The notes: generated by a model not told the origin, from the sequence alone. DNA of 64,000 nucleotides from Spirodela intermedia (GCA_902729315.2 LR746274.1:4987037-5051036), one strand, 5' to 3'; positions 44,701-59,053 are shown, numbered from the stretch's first letter. A program made the numbers and translations.

Positions 44701-47100
44701 ATAATAAAGAGAGACAAAATAGTCAACTTCTTTTATGTTGATTTTTAATTCACTCATAATTTAGTTTTGACCATATTTTTCTAATGAATGTGTGTTTGAG
44801 AATTCACATATAACATGAGATCAGACATGAATGTCTCCACTTTTTTTTAATACTTAAATACTCAATAATTGGTCTTTAATCCTACTAATTTTATTTTCAA
44901 AATTTGTAGAAAAATCCATATTCATGAAACATCGGGAACTTGAATTCTTTGAGTTTCAATTGTAAAAATCAATAGAAAATAAGTTGAACATGATTTTAGA
45001 TTTATTAATCAAACAAGTTTCAAAATCTTTAGAAGAGAAATGAAGGCCATTCATGAGATTTTAGATTATATTTATACATTTCTAGCAGAAAATGTATAGA
45101 GACAAAATAACATGTCATAAAATATAAATAAATGATGAAAATAGAAAAATAAACATTGTCCAATGTTGGTTTGCATCTTGGACAATTGGAGACACCAATG
45201 TGGTGGCTTGCTTTCGTCTAGCCATGCTACACCTTGTCAGAAGTTACACAAGCATCGTCCAAGAATACTATGTCACTTGTCGGAGAGATTCATCGAGAAG
45301 AGGGGTCAACCACACTATCACCATTGTCTAAGGGGAGAAGAGATAACTTGACCACTCATTGACTTTAAGTGTAATTGAGGAAGGAAGGAATGAGCTCACT
45401 GATCGGCCGAGGCTTTGATCATGCAAAAGAGAGGAATAATAGACTTGTCATAATTGTGATTGTCATTAGAATTTTATCATGTGATTATTGATAATTATAT
45501 TTATATCCCTAATGGCTCTTCACTCATCGTAGGATCTCTTTTTTTCTAGTCATGTGACGTGTTAAGCATCACAAGATCAAATCATCACAAACAACTATTG
45601 TAAAACAAGGAAAAACCTTTAGTCTAACAAGTCCCTAATCTAGGTGCAAGTCAGGGGCTGTAGGGATGGTTGTCTAGTGGCCCATAAATATAATAATATA
45701 TATTAAAAATATTATGTATTTATTTAAAGAAAGAAATACCTTAAATCTAGCTTTTATCTTTCTAAATTAACAATATAAAGCTACATTTCCTTGTACAAAT
45801 TAAAATAATAAACTTAAATGAAACAAATTAGGAACTAAAAATCAATCATTAACAAATACCCTCAACTTTGAATTTTTCTAGTCCCTTAGCAATAAGCAAA
45901 GAATTGAAAAAAATTAAAGTTATTTCTTTTTGCTTTGAATCATTTATTTTCTTATTTTTACACTAGAGATGATATTCAAATAAGTATTTATTTATTCATG
46001 TGATTCTAAATAGTTACTCACAAGATTCAAAATAAAGAAAGTAGTTCTATATTCCAAATGATCTATTCTCAAAAAAATTCATCTTAATTTTCATTCTCCT
46101 TCATGCATGAAATTCAGCATCCTCCATTTTCAACAATCACTAATTAAATGATAAAACAATTACTCAAGTTTCAAACTATTTTCAGCCTTTTATCCTAGAT
46201 TCATGAATCAAAGTAGTATGTGTCATTTCCCTCTTGATTTTACCATATCATAGGTAGGTAGCTTTCCCCATATAGTTACCTTTTCTTGGCTAAATTTTAC
46301 ATGTGAGAAGTCTCCAAGAGACAAGTAGAAAATCCCCATAGGAGTATTTAATACTTATTTTTCTCAATCTTGTCCTAGTCTCACATTTAGAAAGGTTTCT
46401 ATAAGACAAGTGGGAAGCTCTCAATGTTTTTTCATGAGTTGGGTCTTACACTCTACCATGTAGTTTTTTATAGAGAACTAATGGACAACTACTCAGGATT
46501 CTTCATTCTTAGAGTATCCCACTTCTAATAGTTTTTATGATATTTTAAATTTTTTTACATCTAATTTTATGATTCCTATTTATTCAAAATGTGAATTCAT
46601 AACATGTAGATCATGATCATTAATATATATTTTAAAAATATTTCATCCTTCAACATATTATGTTTTATTTTATTCCTTGAAGTCACTAATTCTAATATAT
46701 TTTGACCTTCATACTCAAATAAATTCACTATCCAATAGGAAAAATATAATTTTTTATTTTTTATTTACAAAATAAACTTTCTTTCTACTTTAGCAACTAT
46801 AAAATAAATAAATAAATAACTATCTTTCTCTATTATGTCTTAAGATGACTTGGGTGATGAGTAAAGAAATGATAAAGTTAAAGCATAAGGTGATAAGAGT
46901 TGGATTCCACCTTTAGAGGGTGTTGTTCACTAAAGAGAAGTATATTATGAGTTAGGAACTACTTGTTGATGAACTCAATTTAGAGGTTAGATATACTATT
47001 GTGATGTAACCAAGTTCATGTAAATAACATTTATAAAACCTCACTCTTCTATATAGAAAAAGGATAGATCATCAAGGAGTGTGGGTAATGAGAGTTAGAA
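44701..47100. other. AT-rich repeat debris, no gene
   Basis: No recognisable coding sequence. A slightly GC-richer patch lies at 45163-45420 but has no identifiable product. Confidence 0.5.
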
Positions 47101-49018
47101 TGATGGCGAGGGGGACCCGTCTCCATCAGCTTAGGAGACACCGGCAGTCCGAGTTCAGCCCAATCGATGTGCGAAGATGAAGGAGCCTGGCTTTCGCTAC
47201 ACGGCCTAGCCCTTCTGGACGACGACATTCCACCTCCGCGACGAGCTCGAGCTCACCCTTATCTTTCTTTGTATTTTCACGTTGACTTGTTGGGCCTCGC
47301 GTTTGTGTGTTAGTGGGCCCAATTCTATGTGTGTGTGTTATTGTTTGTGTCTCCCTTTCTTTAGGGTTTTATTGGGTCTCTCTTTTGAGGCCCAATTAAA
47401 ACCCTAAGGGGGGGGACCTATGTTTCTTTCCTTTTGGGCCTCTTTTGGGGCTTATTTGGGTCTTCATTTGAGGCCCACTTAAGCACCGTATGAGGGCCCT
47501 CCTCTTTCTCCTTTTAGGGGAGCTTATTGGGTCTCTCTTTTAGAGGCCCAATAAGCCCCTTTTGTAGCCTTTTTGTGGCTTATGGGCTTGAGGGCCTCAA
47601 GTGGGCCCACCTCCCCTTAGCCCACTTGTGGACCCTATATAAGGGGAGGTAGGACCCCCCCTCAACAAGAAGCACCAAATTTTGTGAGAAATTATCATTT
47701 GTGAGTTACCTTCTTCGTGACCTAGGATAGGGAAGGAAGGAGGGAGAGGAAGGCTGTCGATATCCTTTGAGGACTTCGTTCATCGTGACGCTACTGCCTG
47801 AGAAGTCCTGCCGCCACCTGAGACCAATTGCTGCCACCGGACATCTTCATTGCCGCCCGTGAGATCGCCGCCGTCACCGGACGAAACGGTCGCGGTTGCC
47901 GCTGCAACCGCCACCACCTCTACTGGAATCCCATCACGCCGTCGTGACAAAAGGGGCTTGCTTCGCCTCCCTACGAGCCGTCACCAAGCACTCCACCGGA
48001 GTCTCTTGACTCCTAGTTCGACTGCCACCTCTTCCTTTGAAACTCAACCATAAACTCGCTGGAGCCGCCATCCGCCACTCCGCCCAGTCGCTGGCTGTTC
48101 GCCGACGAACGCCTACCTGCCACCGAGGTCGAGAGAGACCTGCAGTCATGCCGACAAGCCAGATTCAGTCCAAGCTCCTCACAGGCCCCGTCGTGCCATT
48201 TCTCGCACAGCCTAGACCAGGAGGGCTCAACCCTCCCTAGTATCGTCGGCCAGGATCGTCTCCTTCCTTTGCTCCACTTCCCGGTGCCGCCAGAGAAGGC
48301 CGATCCTTCCGGCGACAGTTGGGCTTCCACCCAACTGTCGACGCTCGGCATTCCCGCCGAAGTGCCACCGCCCGCATGCCTCGAGGCACACTGCGTGGCT
48401 TGCCGCACGCACCTGCTAGCATGCCCTTCCGCCCACCAGCGGGCCCATGCCTGCACCGACTGCGCCACGCCTTACGATGACGACTACTGCGACTCTAGAC
48501 CAGAACCGACTGTCGACGCTGAGCATCGCTCTTCACCAGACGTCTCTGCTTACGTCGAGTCTCTACTCCATCACGACCCGCCGGGCTACGCAACCCCGAA
48601 GGTTAGTTCCGTACCCCTTCTTACTTAAGTTTAATTATCTTTCGAAGGGTTTTCTCAGCTCATTTTCACTGCCATAAGGAGAACGTAGACAGGATAAGAC
48701 GAGTTATAAGATCGTGACTTCTGACGCTGCGTCAGACTCGTCACCATTTGTGAGCTGCAGCCCTAGGCTACTTCACGATGATTGTTCCACCGTCTATCTG
48801 GATGTGGACCGAGAGGGTCTCACACTTACCATCGTCGAGTGTTTCCCCCGGTTGTCCTAGGTTGATAGTGCATATTGGTATGCCTGCCTATACTTAGGTT
48901 AGGTGGTCAGACTTAGAGTCTAGGGTCCATACATTCTTATCAGATCTGTTCGACTACCCCATCCTGGGTCTTGAGTTTCATTGATCAGGTACAAGGGTTC
49001 TCGCCTCGTCCTGCATCA
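47101..49018. mobile_element. Candidate solo LTR of an LTR retrotransposon
   Basis: A GC-rich island of about 1.9 kb with sharp edges inside AT-rich DNA. It begins TGATGGCGAGGGGGACCC and ends ACAAGGGTTC...CTGCATCA, so the termini form TGATG...CATCA and the similarity extends inward (CGAGG, ACCC). The flanking five bases are TAGAA on the left and AAGAA on the right, a target-site duplication with one mismatch. A TATA-like box (CTATATAAGGGG, about 47634-47645) sits mid-element, as in an LTR promoter. No gag-pol sequence is inside. The open frames on both strands have no recognised domain. Confidence 0.55.
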
Positions 49019-52000
49019 AAGAATTATATTATTTTATTTCTTATATATAAATATAAATATACTTGACATCTAGAAGGACAAAATTAAATCTAAAAAAGGT
49101 GAAGATAAGGGAAATAAAAAGTGTGACAATGGAGAGAAAGTGAATCTAACGCAATAGAATGATAGAATAAATGATAAACTTAGTTCAAACTAAGAGTTAA
49201 TCTATCTATATAGAAGATTACAAGGACACCCTAGATCAAGATTTTATACATACCTTGTTGTTCGTCAATCCTAAGCTGAGTGGTGCTTGATCCATAATGA
49301 TTTTGCTGCATTTTAAGTAGTCTCTTCTCCACAATGATCTTGGGCACAAGAATGCCATTAATCAAGCTTTGATTTCTCTCCTTTTTCTTTGGCTAGCCAA
49401 TGTTAGAAAGAGAGAGTCAAAGTATCCTTCAAGAGGGGGGCGAGAAGCTTTAAACTTCTAGAGAATTAGGCCCCTCTAATAGATGGTTATGATTAATAGC
49501 CAACTCTCTTAGTGAACAACTTAAATTCTTCTATTAAGGTGATACTCTAATTCTCTTCTTAATTTCATCTTAATGTTTTAAGATGAGCGGCTTACATCTC
49601 ATCTCTTAATAGCCCTTTTAAGTCTAAATGGGCCAAGTCAATGTGACGCCCTCTTTTGGGCCTATAAATGTATTAAGATGACCCTCTTCATAAAACTTAG
49701 ACTTTTTCTTAGGCTGAAAACTTAGGCTTCTTCCATTACTTCTAACTCATAATAAAAATTTATTTAAGTTTTTGAAATCAAATAATTATAAATAAATTAT
49801 GAGATAATCACTACTTGACTTCATAAAAGTCAAGTGGGTTAATCTCATAATATAAATAAAATAATATATATTAAGACTTAAATATTAAAATATTATAAAA
49901 ATCATAATGAGTTAATAACACATGTATAATTAAATTATCTACCCATTAATTAATATCGATATATAAGATATTAATGTATAAATATAACTACTAATTTATA
50001 ATCATCACTTGTGAGAGGTGAGCTCTCTACCAAAGTCAAACTATTGGAAGAGTTAAGGCTATGATGTCAAGTAAGTATATTTATTAAAAATAGTCTAAAA
50101 TTTAGAAGAATAATCTTATGATACTAAATGTAGCTGAAGGAAGGGTGAACCAATATAAAATATATGTCCATTATCACTAAATGAGAGGAAAAAATAAACA
50201 AAGGCAACCATGTGACAACAATAAGAGGCTTAGGTCAAATTATATATAAAGTTTATTGACTATGTTTGAACTTGTGTTGACATATTTATATGCAGAAAAC
50301 ATAGGAAACTAATTCACCCCCCTCTTGATACTTCACTTAGTCACATTGAACCCAAAAAGTAATTGTCAACATCTTGGTACAAACAATGAAATACTATTAA
50401 GAAATCAATAATTTGACAAAGAAGTATTCAAATACAGAAACATATTTGCTACTAGAACTTGAAGGTTAATACTTGTTGACAAGTTATCAACTCTTAGAGT
50501 TAAAGATTAAATTATATAAAAGAATGATGAAAGTTCAAAGAGTCAACAATTGAGATGTTAAAATCTACACAACTCAATTAATACTAGATTAAAGTGATGA
50601 ATTTCAATGCTTGAAATTGCTCTAGTGCTACTTTGATTGTAAACAGTCAAAAAACATATAAAATAATAAAGTAACTTTCACCTCTTTACCACTTCTCCTA
50701 TTTAGATTCAATATATATATATTTTAGGCCAGTTTTAGTGCCGAAAACTATTTGATCATTTGTAAATATATACTTGTAATGCTTGGATAATTTCCTTACA
50801 TTTTAATGCATTTAAGAATAATTAAATTTCTAATGTGGATAGTCTTTTCAAATGGTGTACCAATATTCAAGTTTCAACACTTGCTGCCTTTGACCTTATG
50901 AAATTTTAGAACATCAGATCTTATGGTGATCTAAAATTACTTGTGTACTACACCTTTTAAGGCCATCACAATTACATTCCACTAATTTCAAGTTAGTATG
51001 CTCGCTGTATGCCAATATGTAACTTTATTCTTGTTGGAATTGTATGATTAGTTGAACACCAAGAGAGAGGCGAATTAGACTGTTTTTAAAAACTTCAAAA
51101 ATATTTTGGTTCTCAATTAAGCTCTTAGATTTGTCTACATGTCACAATAGATGGGTGAATGAGTCAACACACAATAAAGACTCTTTGTAGCAGTGATACC
51201 ATTTAGTGTTCTCTTACTAATTTTTTTTTTATATTGGTTCATATTTTTTCGATTTATTTTCGATTCTATAAATAATTAATAGTAAGTATTTATTATTTTT
51301 CTTAAGAATACATACTAATTTTAATGAGCCTAACAAGGCAAATCTCACAAGTTCGTCACCATAGAACCTCAACCCTTGTTGAGGCAAACATGATTACAAC
51401 TATCATGTATCTTAACTAAATCAACTCTTCCCTTACTGCTCAATTTTCTTTGGGCTTGATTGTGAGTATAGATTGTACTTGTTGAGTTGTTCAATTGTCA
51501 AATTAAGCTAATGAATAGTATAAGTGATTCATTTGTCATTGATATATGTAGTGTGAATAACTTGATAAAGAGTGTTAATCTATGTATCTTTATCTTGATT
51601 TTGTCTAGAGCCCCCCTAATACCTAAGCATGTCTTATATCAGTTTGTCACCTTTCTTGGATCTCTAACATTTTTTATGCTTATTTATATTCTTGTGATTT
51701 TCTAGGGTATAAGGTTCATGTGTTGACCTTCTAGTTTTTTACTTTCCTTAATCTTATAATTATTTGAATTCAAAATTGAACTAGAACTTCCTTATGTGAT
51801 ATAAAATAGTTTAGTATGCATATTGGATCTATATGATAATGTTTTACTTCTGTTTTTATCTATGTACCTATCTGATGTGTCAACATGAGATAAACTTTTC
51901 AAAAATAACTATTCAGTTTATTCTATTTTTAGTATTTTGAGAGTAATAATAGCTTATTTAATATCATGTGAAAGATATAAAATAGAGAAATAACGTAACA

Positions 52001-54435
52001 CTATGGGTAGACATCATATAAGATATCTAAATGAAATATTACACTTTTAAACATTTGTCAAAACACATGAATCATGTCTTGACTCATACCATATGAAATA
52101 ATTAATCTTTAATTTGTAGTGCTTTCTTCTATTTATAATTCTTTATCATGAAGTATTCTAAAATATAAATAATTAATCTCAAGGATTTAAACTTTATATT
52201 TAGTAATTATGGAAAAAACATAATTATTTAACAAATGAAATCCATATGATTATTTTGTTGAATCCATTATGTATTTAAATCATATAAGTTGTGTATAAAT
52301 TAGCACTAATAATTCTTCTATATATGAGATAATAACTTTTCTATTAATTTTCATTTGTAATCATTGAAACCAAAGGCATCAATAATCTTTACTTCTAAAT
52401 TTGTTGTTTAAAGGCAACTAGCACACTGTCCTTCAAAAACAACCTCTATTCTAGATTACTGAACGAATTTAATTGAACTCCATGCTCAATTCCAATTGTA
52501 CACTAGTACATCTAGGATTTGTTCAAAAATAATAAATTATTAAAAATACTTATTTATAACTTTTTGGAGCATGAAATTCAAAGTTTTAATATGGAACTGA
52601 ATATTCTTGATACAAGAATTATTCATCATAATGAATCATTTTTAAAGGGTGGGAAATGAAACATCTCGCTAATCATTTTATGTATAATATTTTCCTTTTT
52701 ATTCTTTCAAGTATCAAATCATTTGATGAGTGTATCAAATTCTTCAATTTTTTTCTGTATACTATAAAAATATTTAGGTACTAATCTGGAATGATGTTTG
52801 TAGTAATATTTTATGCAAATGCATTATCCATTAGTATTGAGTACATCACTGATGTAAATTTTTAATGAATTTACCTAATGATTTATATATAACGTGTAAG
52901 TGTCATATAGAGGTTTGGTCTTAATTTAATACAATTTTTATTTAAATGATAAATTTGAAAGATGGGTCACATTGTGAGTGAATTTGAACCCACAATGTCA
53001 ATTTATTTTTTTTGATGTTATTAAGAATGAAGATCAGAATTCACTCAACTTCACCTCTTATGGTGTAGCCAACATTAATCCATATCAACATGTAATAAAA
53101 TGATGATTCATAAATTTTAAATAATGAACAAATAATTAAATATATATATATATATATATTTATTTATAAAATCATCATCCAAGGACATTACATTCGTTTC
53201 TAGGATTATATTTCCATATTCTAATTAGAGAATATACTATGGTAAAATTAAATATAAGGACCTGATTTGGGTGATAATACAATAAAATCTAAATAGTATT
53301 ATGATATTATAAGAATCCAACTAAATGAGGATATTAGAAATGTGTCTCAAAGGGTCGTTTACAACTATGGGATATACAGTGTTAGAATATCATTACCTAA
53401 ATTACGTGAGGTGGCTCCAAAAATCATAACACCACATTTGGCTAAAAAGCCACAAGTACATACAATTAGAAGGCATAACAAACCACTTCTTAAAGACAAG
53501 ATTTTTACTCACATAGGAATCCATAATATTTTTGAGCTATGCCATTGTTTGATATGCTTTGGCATCACAAGAAATAAAGAGAAGGGGGGGTGGTGCATTA
53601 TTGTTTTTTTGATTTATAAGATTTTCATAATCTTTTTGGATTTGTTGACACAAAAATTCTTATAGATTCAATCTATTAGACATACTCTACTCTCTAAGGA
53701 TATCTTTTTTTCTAATTATTAGTAAGATTACACTAAATATTAAAATTTAAGTAACTACAACCAAGTCAATAATTTTTCCTTGAAACCTTTTTCTAGATCA
53801 ATGACTCTAAAGGTAGGCTTGAAATGGCTCTACCCAATTCTTTTTCATGGGCTTCACTTGTGAAACATTATGTGGGCCCCTTTACTCTGCCAACTAAGCA
53901 CATTTTTATTTTATAAAAGGAAAATAGTAAATTGATTGGGGAGAGAGGATCTAGTCATCAACAACCAAAATAGAGGCATAAACAAGAACAGTAGAAGCTG
54001 TGGATAGAAGAAAAAGAAAAATTGTGAAAAGAATAATAATGCTGAGGGAGAAGAAGAATAACAAGGTAAGTCCTTGCCCTTTGCCACCACATCAGGCTTT
54101 TGTGTCTCTTCAATGAGTGTGACAACAACAATAGAGGGAGCTTCCAGCTCATTCATTAGGTTTTTTTTCTTTTGAATTTGACTAGAGCAGCCAGAACAAT
54201 AGTGGCGATGGTAGTGGTAGTTGATCGATTTTTCAAACTAGTTTATTTAATCTCAAGTACAAAGACAAATGATGTAGTGAAGGTAGAACAAATTTTCTTT
54301 AAAGAAGTTTTGTATGTTTGTCAAGTCTATGATTTTTGACCAAGATTCATGATGTTTTTCTCAAAGTTTTTATCTCATTTTTGGAAAATATTTTGGAACA
54401 GATTTAATACATTTCAAGGAATTCAGTAATACTAG
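49019..54435. other. AT-rich repeat debris, no gene
   Basis: About 5.4 kb of very AT-rich sequence. Includes an AT microsatellite near 53140-53160. No domain recognised in the short open frames. Confidence 0.5.
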
Positions 54436-54970
54436 CCACCCCAAATGATGTTCATAGTAGCCAACATAACGTTTGGAAACCCACTTTAGTATATTCTAGT
54501 AGAAAAACTAAGACAATATAACGATGATTTGACCTATCTAGAATTTGTTTATAATTCTATGGTGAATCATTTGACTAACCAATTTTTCTTTTCATTAATT
54601 TTTTTTCTCATCATAAGCTTTCATTAGATCTACTATGGTTTCCAAGATGAACTAGAATGAGTGAAAGGAAGATAACATTTAAAGTCATTTATGAATATGT
54701 GTGGAGAAATATCTTCACAAATTATGAAAGTGAAAAACAAGAGCAAACAAGAAAGGAAGATATAAGATATTTGAAATTGGTGATCTCATTATAGTGTACT
54801 TACGAAGAGAGCAGTTTTCAATGAGTACCCATTACAAATTGAATCTAAAGAAGTATGATCCCTTAAGAATTCTACAAAGGATTGATGATAATGGCTATCT
54901 TGTTGAGCTTGTAAAGAAGTTGGGTATATCAAATAATTTTAATGCCAATGATATTTGGGTACTATAGTGA
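54436..54970 (+). pseudogene. Ty3/gypsy integrase C-terminal fragment
   Basis: Plus-strand pieces read REKLRQYNDDL, then LEFVYNSMVNHLT, matching the W-D-LP-EFAYN-S-N-ST block of gypsy integrases. After a gap come KIFEIGDLIIVYLRREQF, LKKYDPLRILQRIDDNGYLVEL and KLGISNNFNANDI, matching the GDLV...KY-GPF-IL C-terminal module and its ISNTFNV-DL ending. Frameshifts and stops separate the blocks. Confidence 0.85.
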
Positions 54971-55000
54971 TTCAAATGAAGACTTGAAAATGAGTTCTTT

Positions 55001-55900
55001 TCTAGAGGGGAGACTAGTGCAGTTTGAACCACCCCTATGTTGTTCAAAATGTTGAAAAAGTAGAATATTAGCCCATAGTGCTCAATATTATGCCTAAAGG
55101 ATGAAGATGTAAAAAGGTGGTCTAAAAGACTTATTAACCTCCATAAATCACAAACATATTGGTACAAGCTTTACCAAGTCATCTAGAGTCTATTTTTTTC
55201 TAATTATCCTAAAATCCATTTTAATTATATTTAGATTCTATTTAGCCTAGGATCTATTTTTATTCTATTCAAAGTTTGTGTCAATTTTAAATTTAATTTT
55301 TTAGAGGGTACCTAAACTCATTCTAGTCTTGTATAAAGGCCCTCTAGCCCAAATATATTCAATTGATATATTTTGTGTTTTTCTCTTGTGAGGTCTTCTT
55401 CTCCATCTATTTGTAGATTCAAGGACCTCTCGTAGATTCATGGGTTTTCTTGTTGATCTTGTGGATTGAGGATTGTCCCCCTTGTGGATTCAAGGGTTGA
55501 AGTTTTAATTCTATGGATTCAAAACATAAGAGCTTCTTAAAAGTTTAAGTTTGTAGATTGAATTATAATTCTTTCCATCTTCTGAAGCAATGTTATCTCA
55601 ATGTAAATCCTTTCATATTTGATTTTGATGTAAATTAGTATAAATCAATGTAGAATATGTTGTCAAGAAATGCTTTTTTTAAAGTAAGATTTGATCAATT
55701 TTGAAGAATGTATTAATATAAGATTTGAAGATAATATGAGTTTAAAGCAACTCTTAGGGTAAATGACTAACATAAAGGTCATTCACATATTCAAAAGGAT
55801 CTTGATTTCAGGTCTACTTCAAAGACCATCTCTAGTGATACTACTTTAGAAAATTATTCTATATTTATTTCTAGAAGTGATAGAAATATATATGATGGTA
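55001..55900 (+). repeat. Gypsy polypurine tract and LTR
   Basis: Downstream of the integrase end is TCTAGAGGGGAGA (55001-55013), a typical polypurine tract. It is followed by a likely LTR start TGCAGTTTGAACC at 55018. A TATA-like TGTATAAAGG (55331-55340) lies within. The far end is unclear; gag-like coding begins near 56.0 kb, so the LTR must end before that, perhaps near 55.6-55.9 kb. Confidence 0.55.
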
Positions 55901-56029
55901 TGGCTCTAGAGACTTTTGTGTGAAAATAGATTTACCATGTTCTATTGGTTATCTACGGATTACATAATTTTTATACTAATTGACTGAAAATTTGAACTTT
56001 TTTCAAACATATGCAGATTTAAGATGAAA

Positions 56030-56360
56030 AATAATTGAAGTTACATAATTAAAGGGAGTACCTTATGCTTGGTGGTAGTAGTTGGAATCCACTTGTGCCA
56101 TGTTTGAAAAAGAACTTGTTCGTACATGGGACAAACTAAAAGAAATCTTTTGAATCTCATTTATTAATTACCTTTAGATTTTGATTAGTTTCTAAATCAA
56201 CAATATTTAAGTCATAAACAAGGAAACCGGTATGTTTCTAAATATGTTGAAGAAATTTATTATTTGTCTCCACAAGCTGATTTGACCAAATCTAAGTCAT
56301 ATATGATTTCAAAATTGAAAAGTGATCTTAGAAGAGATATGAAAGAAAAAAGTAGCCTTA
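56030..56360 (+). pseudogene. Ty3/gypsy gag (capsid) fragment
   Basis: Pieces in shifting frames read LKGSALCWW, ELVRTWDKLKEIF, then QGNRYVSKYVEEFYYL and KLKSDLRRDMKE. This is the order and spacing of plant gypsy capsid motifs (A-WW, W--L---F, G--SV-EY--EF, F--GL). Internal stops show it is dead. Confidence 0.8.
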
Positions 56361-58670
56361 AAATTATTTTGTGGTGATGAGTTCAGAATGTGGAGAATCA
56401 CAATTGAAGATAAGATAAACAAAGTTGTGAAACTCTAGTAATCAAATTTTGCAAGACAAGACTACCTACTGCCAACCATAGGATGGGGAACATCAGTTTC
56501 AACTAGACCTACCAGAGCAGTACCTATTGAGTGAATTTATTTTGTCAAAAATTCTAAGACTCTTAGCATCACTTCAAAGTACTACGTGTATAGAAGAGGG
56601 ACATAAATCTAATATTAGTCTAAACCAAGGTTCAGTGAGTTTTACATATTTGATTGAAGAAGAAGAAAATGAAGAGTATTAAGACCAAGCTAAGCTTGAA
56701 GATAATTTGTTCAAATCTGTTATTAGAGATGCCCTATCACATTTTCCTGTAGTGAGAAAATTGATGTACACATAGAGGAAATAAGAAGATCCACAATGTC
56801 ACATTGTCTTCAGATCAAGATTTTTAGTAAGAGTGAAAATACTTCAATGAAATCACATTTCAAAAGGATTCAAGAATATGATTTTGATTATTTTCAGCTT
56901 GATCAAATCTTTTTTTCATCAAGTTTTGCACCATATGGAGGTAGGAAGACATTGCACGGAAAGCTTCGTCTTTGAAGAGCAGACACGCACATCTTTTTGT
57001 GTCTTCTTTTTGGTTTATGCTTTCTTTTATAATGTACAACAATATTTATCCATCTCATGCAATGAAACTCTAACGTTTTTTCTATATCATGGATTAACTT
57101 ATTAATATTTTGATGATTTATAGAGAAATTTAGGTGAAATCAGCTCTACTTTAAATCATTAAATTGATGTCATCAGATCTTTGATCATAAGTTGAGATCT
57201 TTGAATGAATTGATTAAATGAGATTAATCTATTTGTGTGAAGATTTGACATAAAGAAAAATTAGACGTACCAAATTAGGGTTTGAAATAGCTCATGGAAA
57301 TATGAATCATTTATTTTAATATAACTTGTACATGATTAAAATGTTATGCCTATTATTTCAAGCGTGGCCCATTATAAGCTTTGGTCGGAGGGCACTTAAG
57401 GTAGTCGTAATGGGAAGGGATTCTAGTTCTACCTGAAATGAGAAATATGCCATTTAAAGATAAAGTGAGTTGCATCAGCCCAAAAGCAAAATAGGCCCTT
57501 TTTACTGATCCCTTTAAAAATGGCGGCCCAGCCCATTTTACCCAAACTAGGAAAAGGGGCATTTCGCCCAAATTAAGATGGTGAGATTTCTAACCAGATT
57601 TTAAGAAGACGACAGCCTTCTCTCTTCCCCATCCCTTTCCATCTTGTCCTCTTCGCGTGTACAACTGATCAAGGGTGAAATAAAATAGTAAGAGCTGCAA
57701 TCTAAACAAAAATAAAAAAAGAACACACGGTTCATTCTGTATCCACCATCCACCTCCATCTCTGTACTTCAACAAATCAATAAAGCTGTGCACGTGAAGA
57801 AAAATCTTATGTATTTCCTCCATCGGCTCAACACCTCCTAGGTACTTCAACAATTTTTGGTGGCACCATCATGATTTTGAAGGTGATGATAACTTTTTCC
57901 AAATCTGTTCGATCCTGTTGGGATTTGATTTAAATTGTGAGAAGCTTGGGGCACTTTTTGTGTACTGATAATGTGGTTACCTAAATCATTGAGTCACTCG
58001 TGGTGTGATTGCAATGAGGTAGACCTAAAATGACCAAATTCTAGGATTTTAGATGGGGTTGTCACAAGCTCATAAACTTTGGAGATGGAAAGGGTTATTG
58101 ATCACATAAAATTGAGGTATATTCAAAGTACTAAAAAAAGTAGCACTGTGGTAAATTCCTTACGAGTAGAAATAGGTTGAACAAGTTTGGTGAAACCATT
58201 ATAAAATATTGCATCTCCAAGTGTTTTATACGAGAACATATTTAAAGCTTAAGAAATATAAAATTAAATTGACTCTTATTTTATATATTATTTTAATTTT
58301 AAATACATCAAATAATATAAGCAGACAAAAATTAGGAACCAATTCAACTTCATTTTTCTAGTTAAACAACCGAATATAAACATTGTTTTTGGGTTCTCTT
58401 CATGTTTATAGATTCTTGTAAAGTTTAATTTTTGGAGAGTAGCTCTTCCTAGTGAAGTAGAATGTTCCCTGAACACTTCTTGGGTGATTCTTCTTATATT
58501 TTCTTGAGTGAGGTATTCTCCTCACTCAGTTGGTTTATACATTCCTACCAAGGGACATGTGTCAAGCGTGTCAACAAACTCATTATGCATTCGTAGCTTT
58601 ACAACAACATTTTACACAGCGTCGGCAGTCCTAACACATTTATAAAGCATCTCATGTTCATAGGCGAGCT
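56361..58670. other. Retroelement tail and AT-rich intergenic sequence
   Basis: Continues from the gag remnant without further readable domains. A moderately GC-richer patch at 57360-57850 has open frames on the minus strand that I do not recognise. Confidence 0.45.
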
Positions 58671-58677
58671 TGAAAAT

Positions 58678-59053
58678 TCAAGGACCTATTTATTTAAAGA
58701 GACGTCCACAATGTCTCAATTCTCTGGTTTTGCAAGTTTGAAGAACTTGCCCAGAAACAGCCTCGCCACTTTCACTAGGCCAGGAAGCAAGCCTACATAG
58801 AGGGGTCGACACGAAGCCATACATCAGCAATAGCAGCTTGTGCGTCCCGCTTATCCTCTGCCGTCTTGTGCCTGATCCTGTTTTCCTTTCTTGGACAGGC
58901 CCATGGGGAGAGCACCTTCGCAACAGTCGAAGTTACAAGCCTGGTACCCTCCACCAGTTGCTCACCGTCCAAGGGTTGACCCCCTCAATTAGCTTCAACC
59001 CGAAGCCAGTAGGATTTTTATAAAAACTCTCATGCGGGTCGGCGACGTTGGAA
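58678..59053 (+). pseudogene. Copy 1 of the aspartic protease promoter and first exon
   Basis: Matches the region in front of the intact protease gene, starting TTCAAGGACC at about 58678. The exon equivalent is 58830-58974, exactly 145 nt as in the intact gene, with open frame and a kept splice donor (GG|GTTGAC). The start codon position holds ATA. It encodes a signal-peptide-like sequence ending QAHGESTFATV. The TATA-like element is weakened (CTACATAGAG). Only about 60 bp of the intron follow before the next unit begins, and there is no second exon. Confidence 0.85.

Noticed and set aside
48013-48468. A 151-codon minus-strand frame and overlapping plus-strand frames in the GC-rich island
   Set aside because: Open frames on both strands in GC-rich DNA are expected by chance. 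No domain is seen and the island fits an LTR better.
57590-57853. An 87-codon minus-strand frame in a GC-richer patch
   Set aside because: It has no recognised family, no exon partners and no conserved motif.
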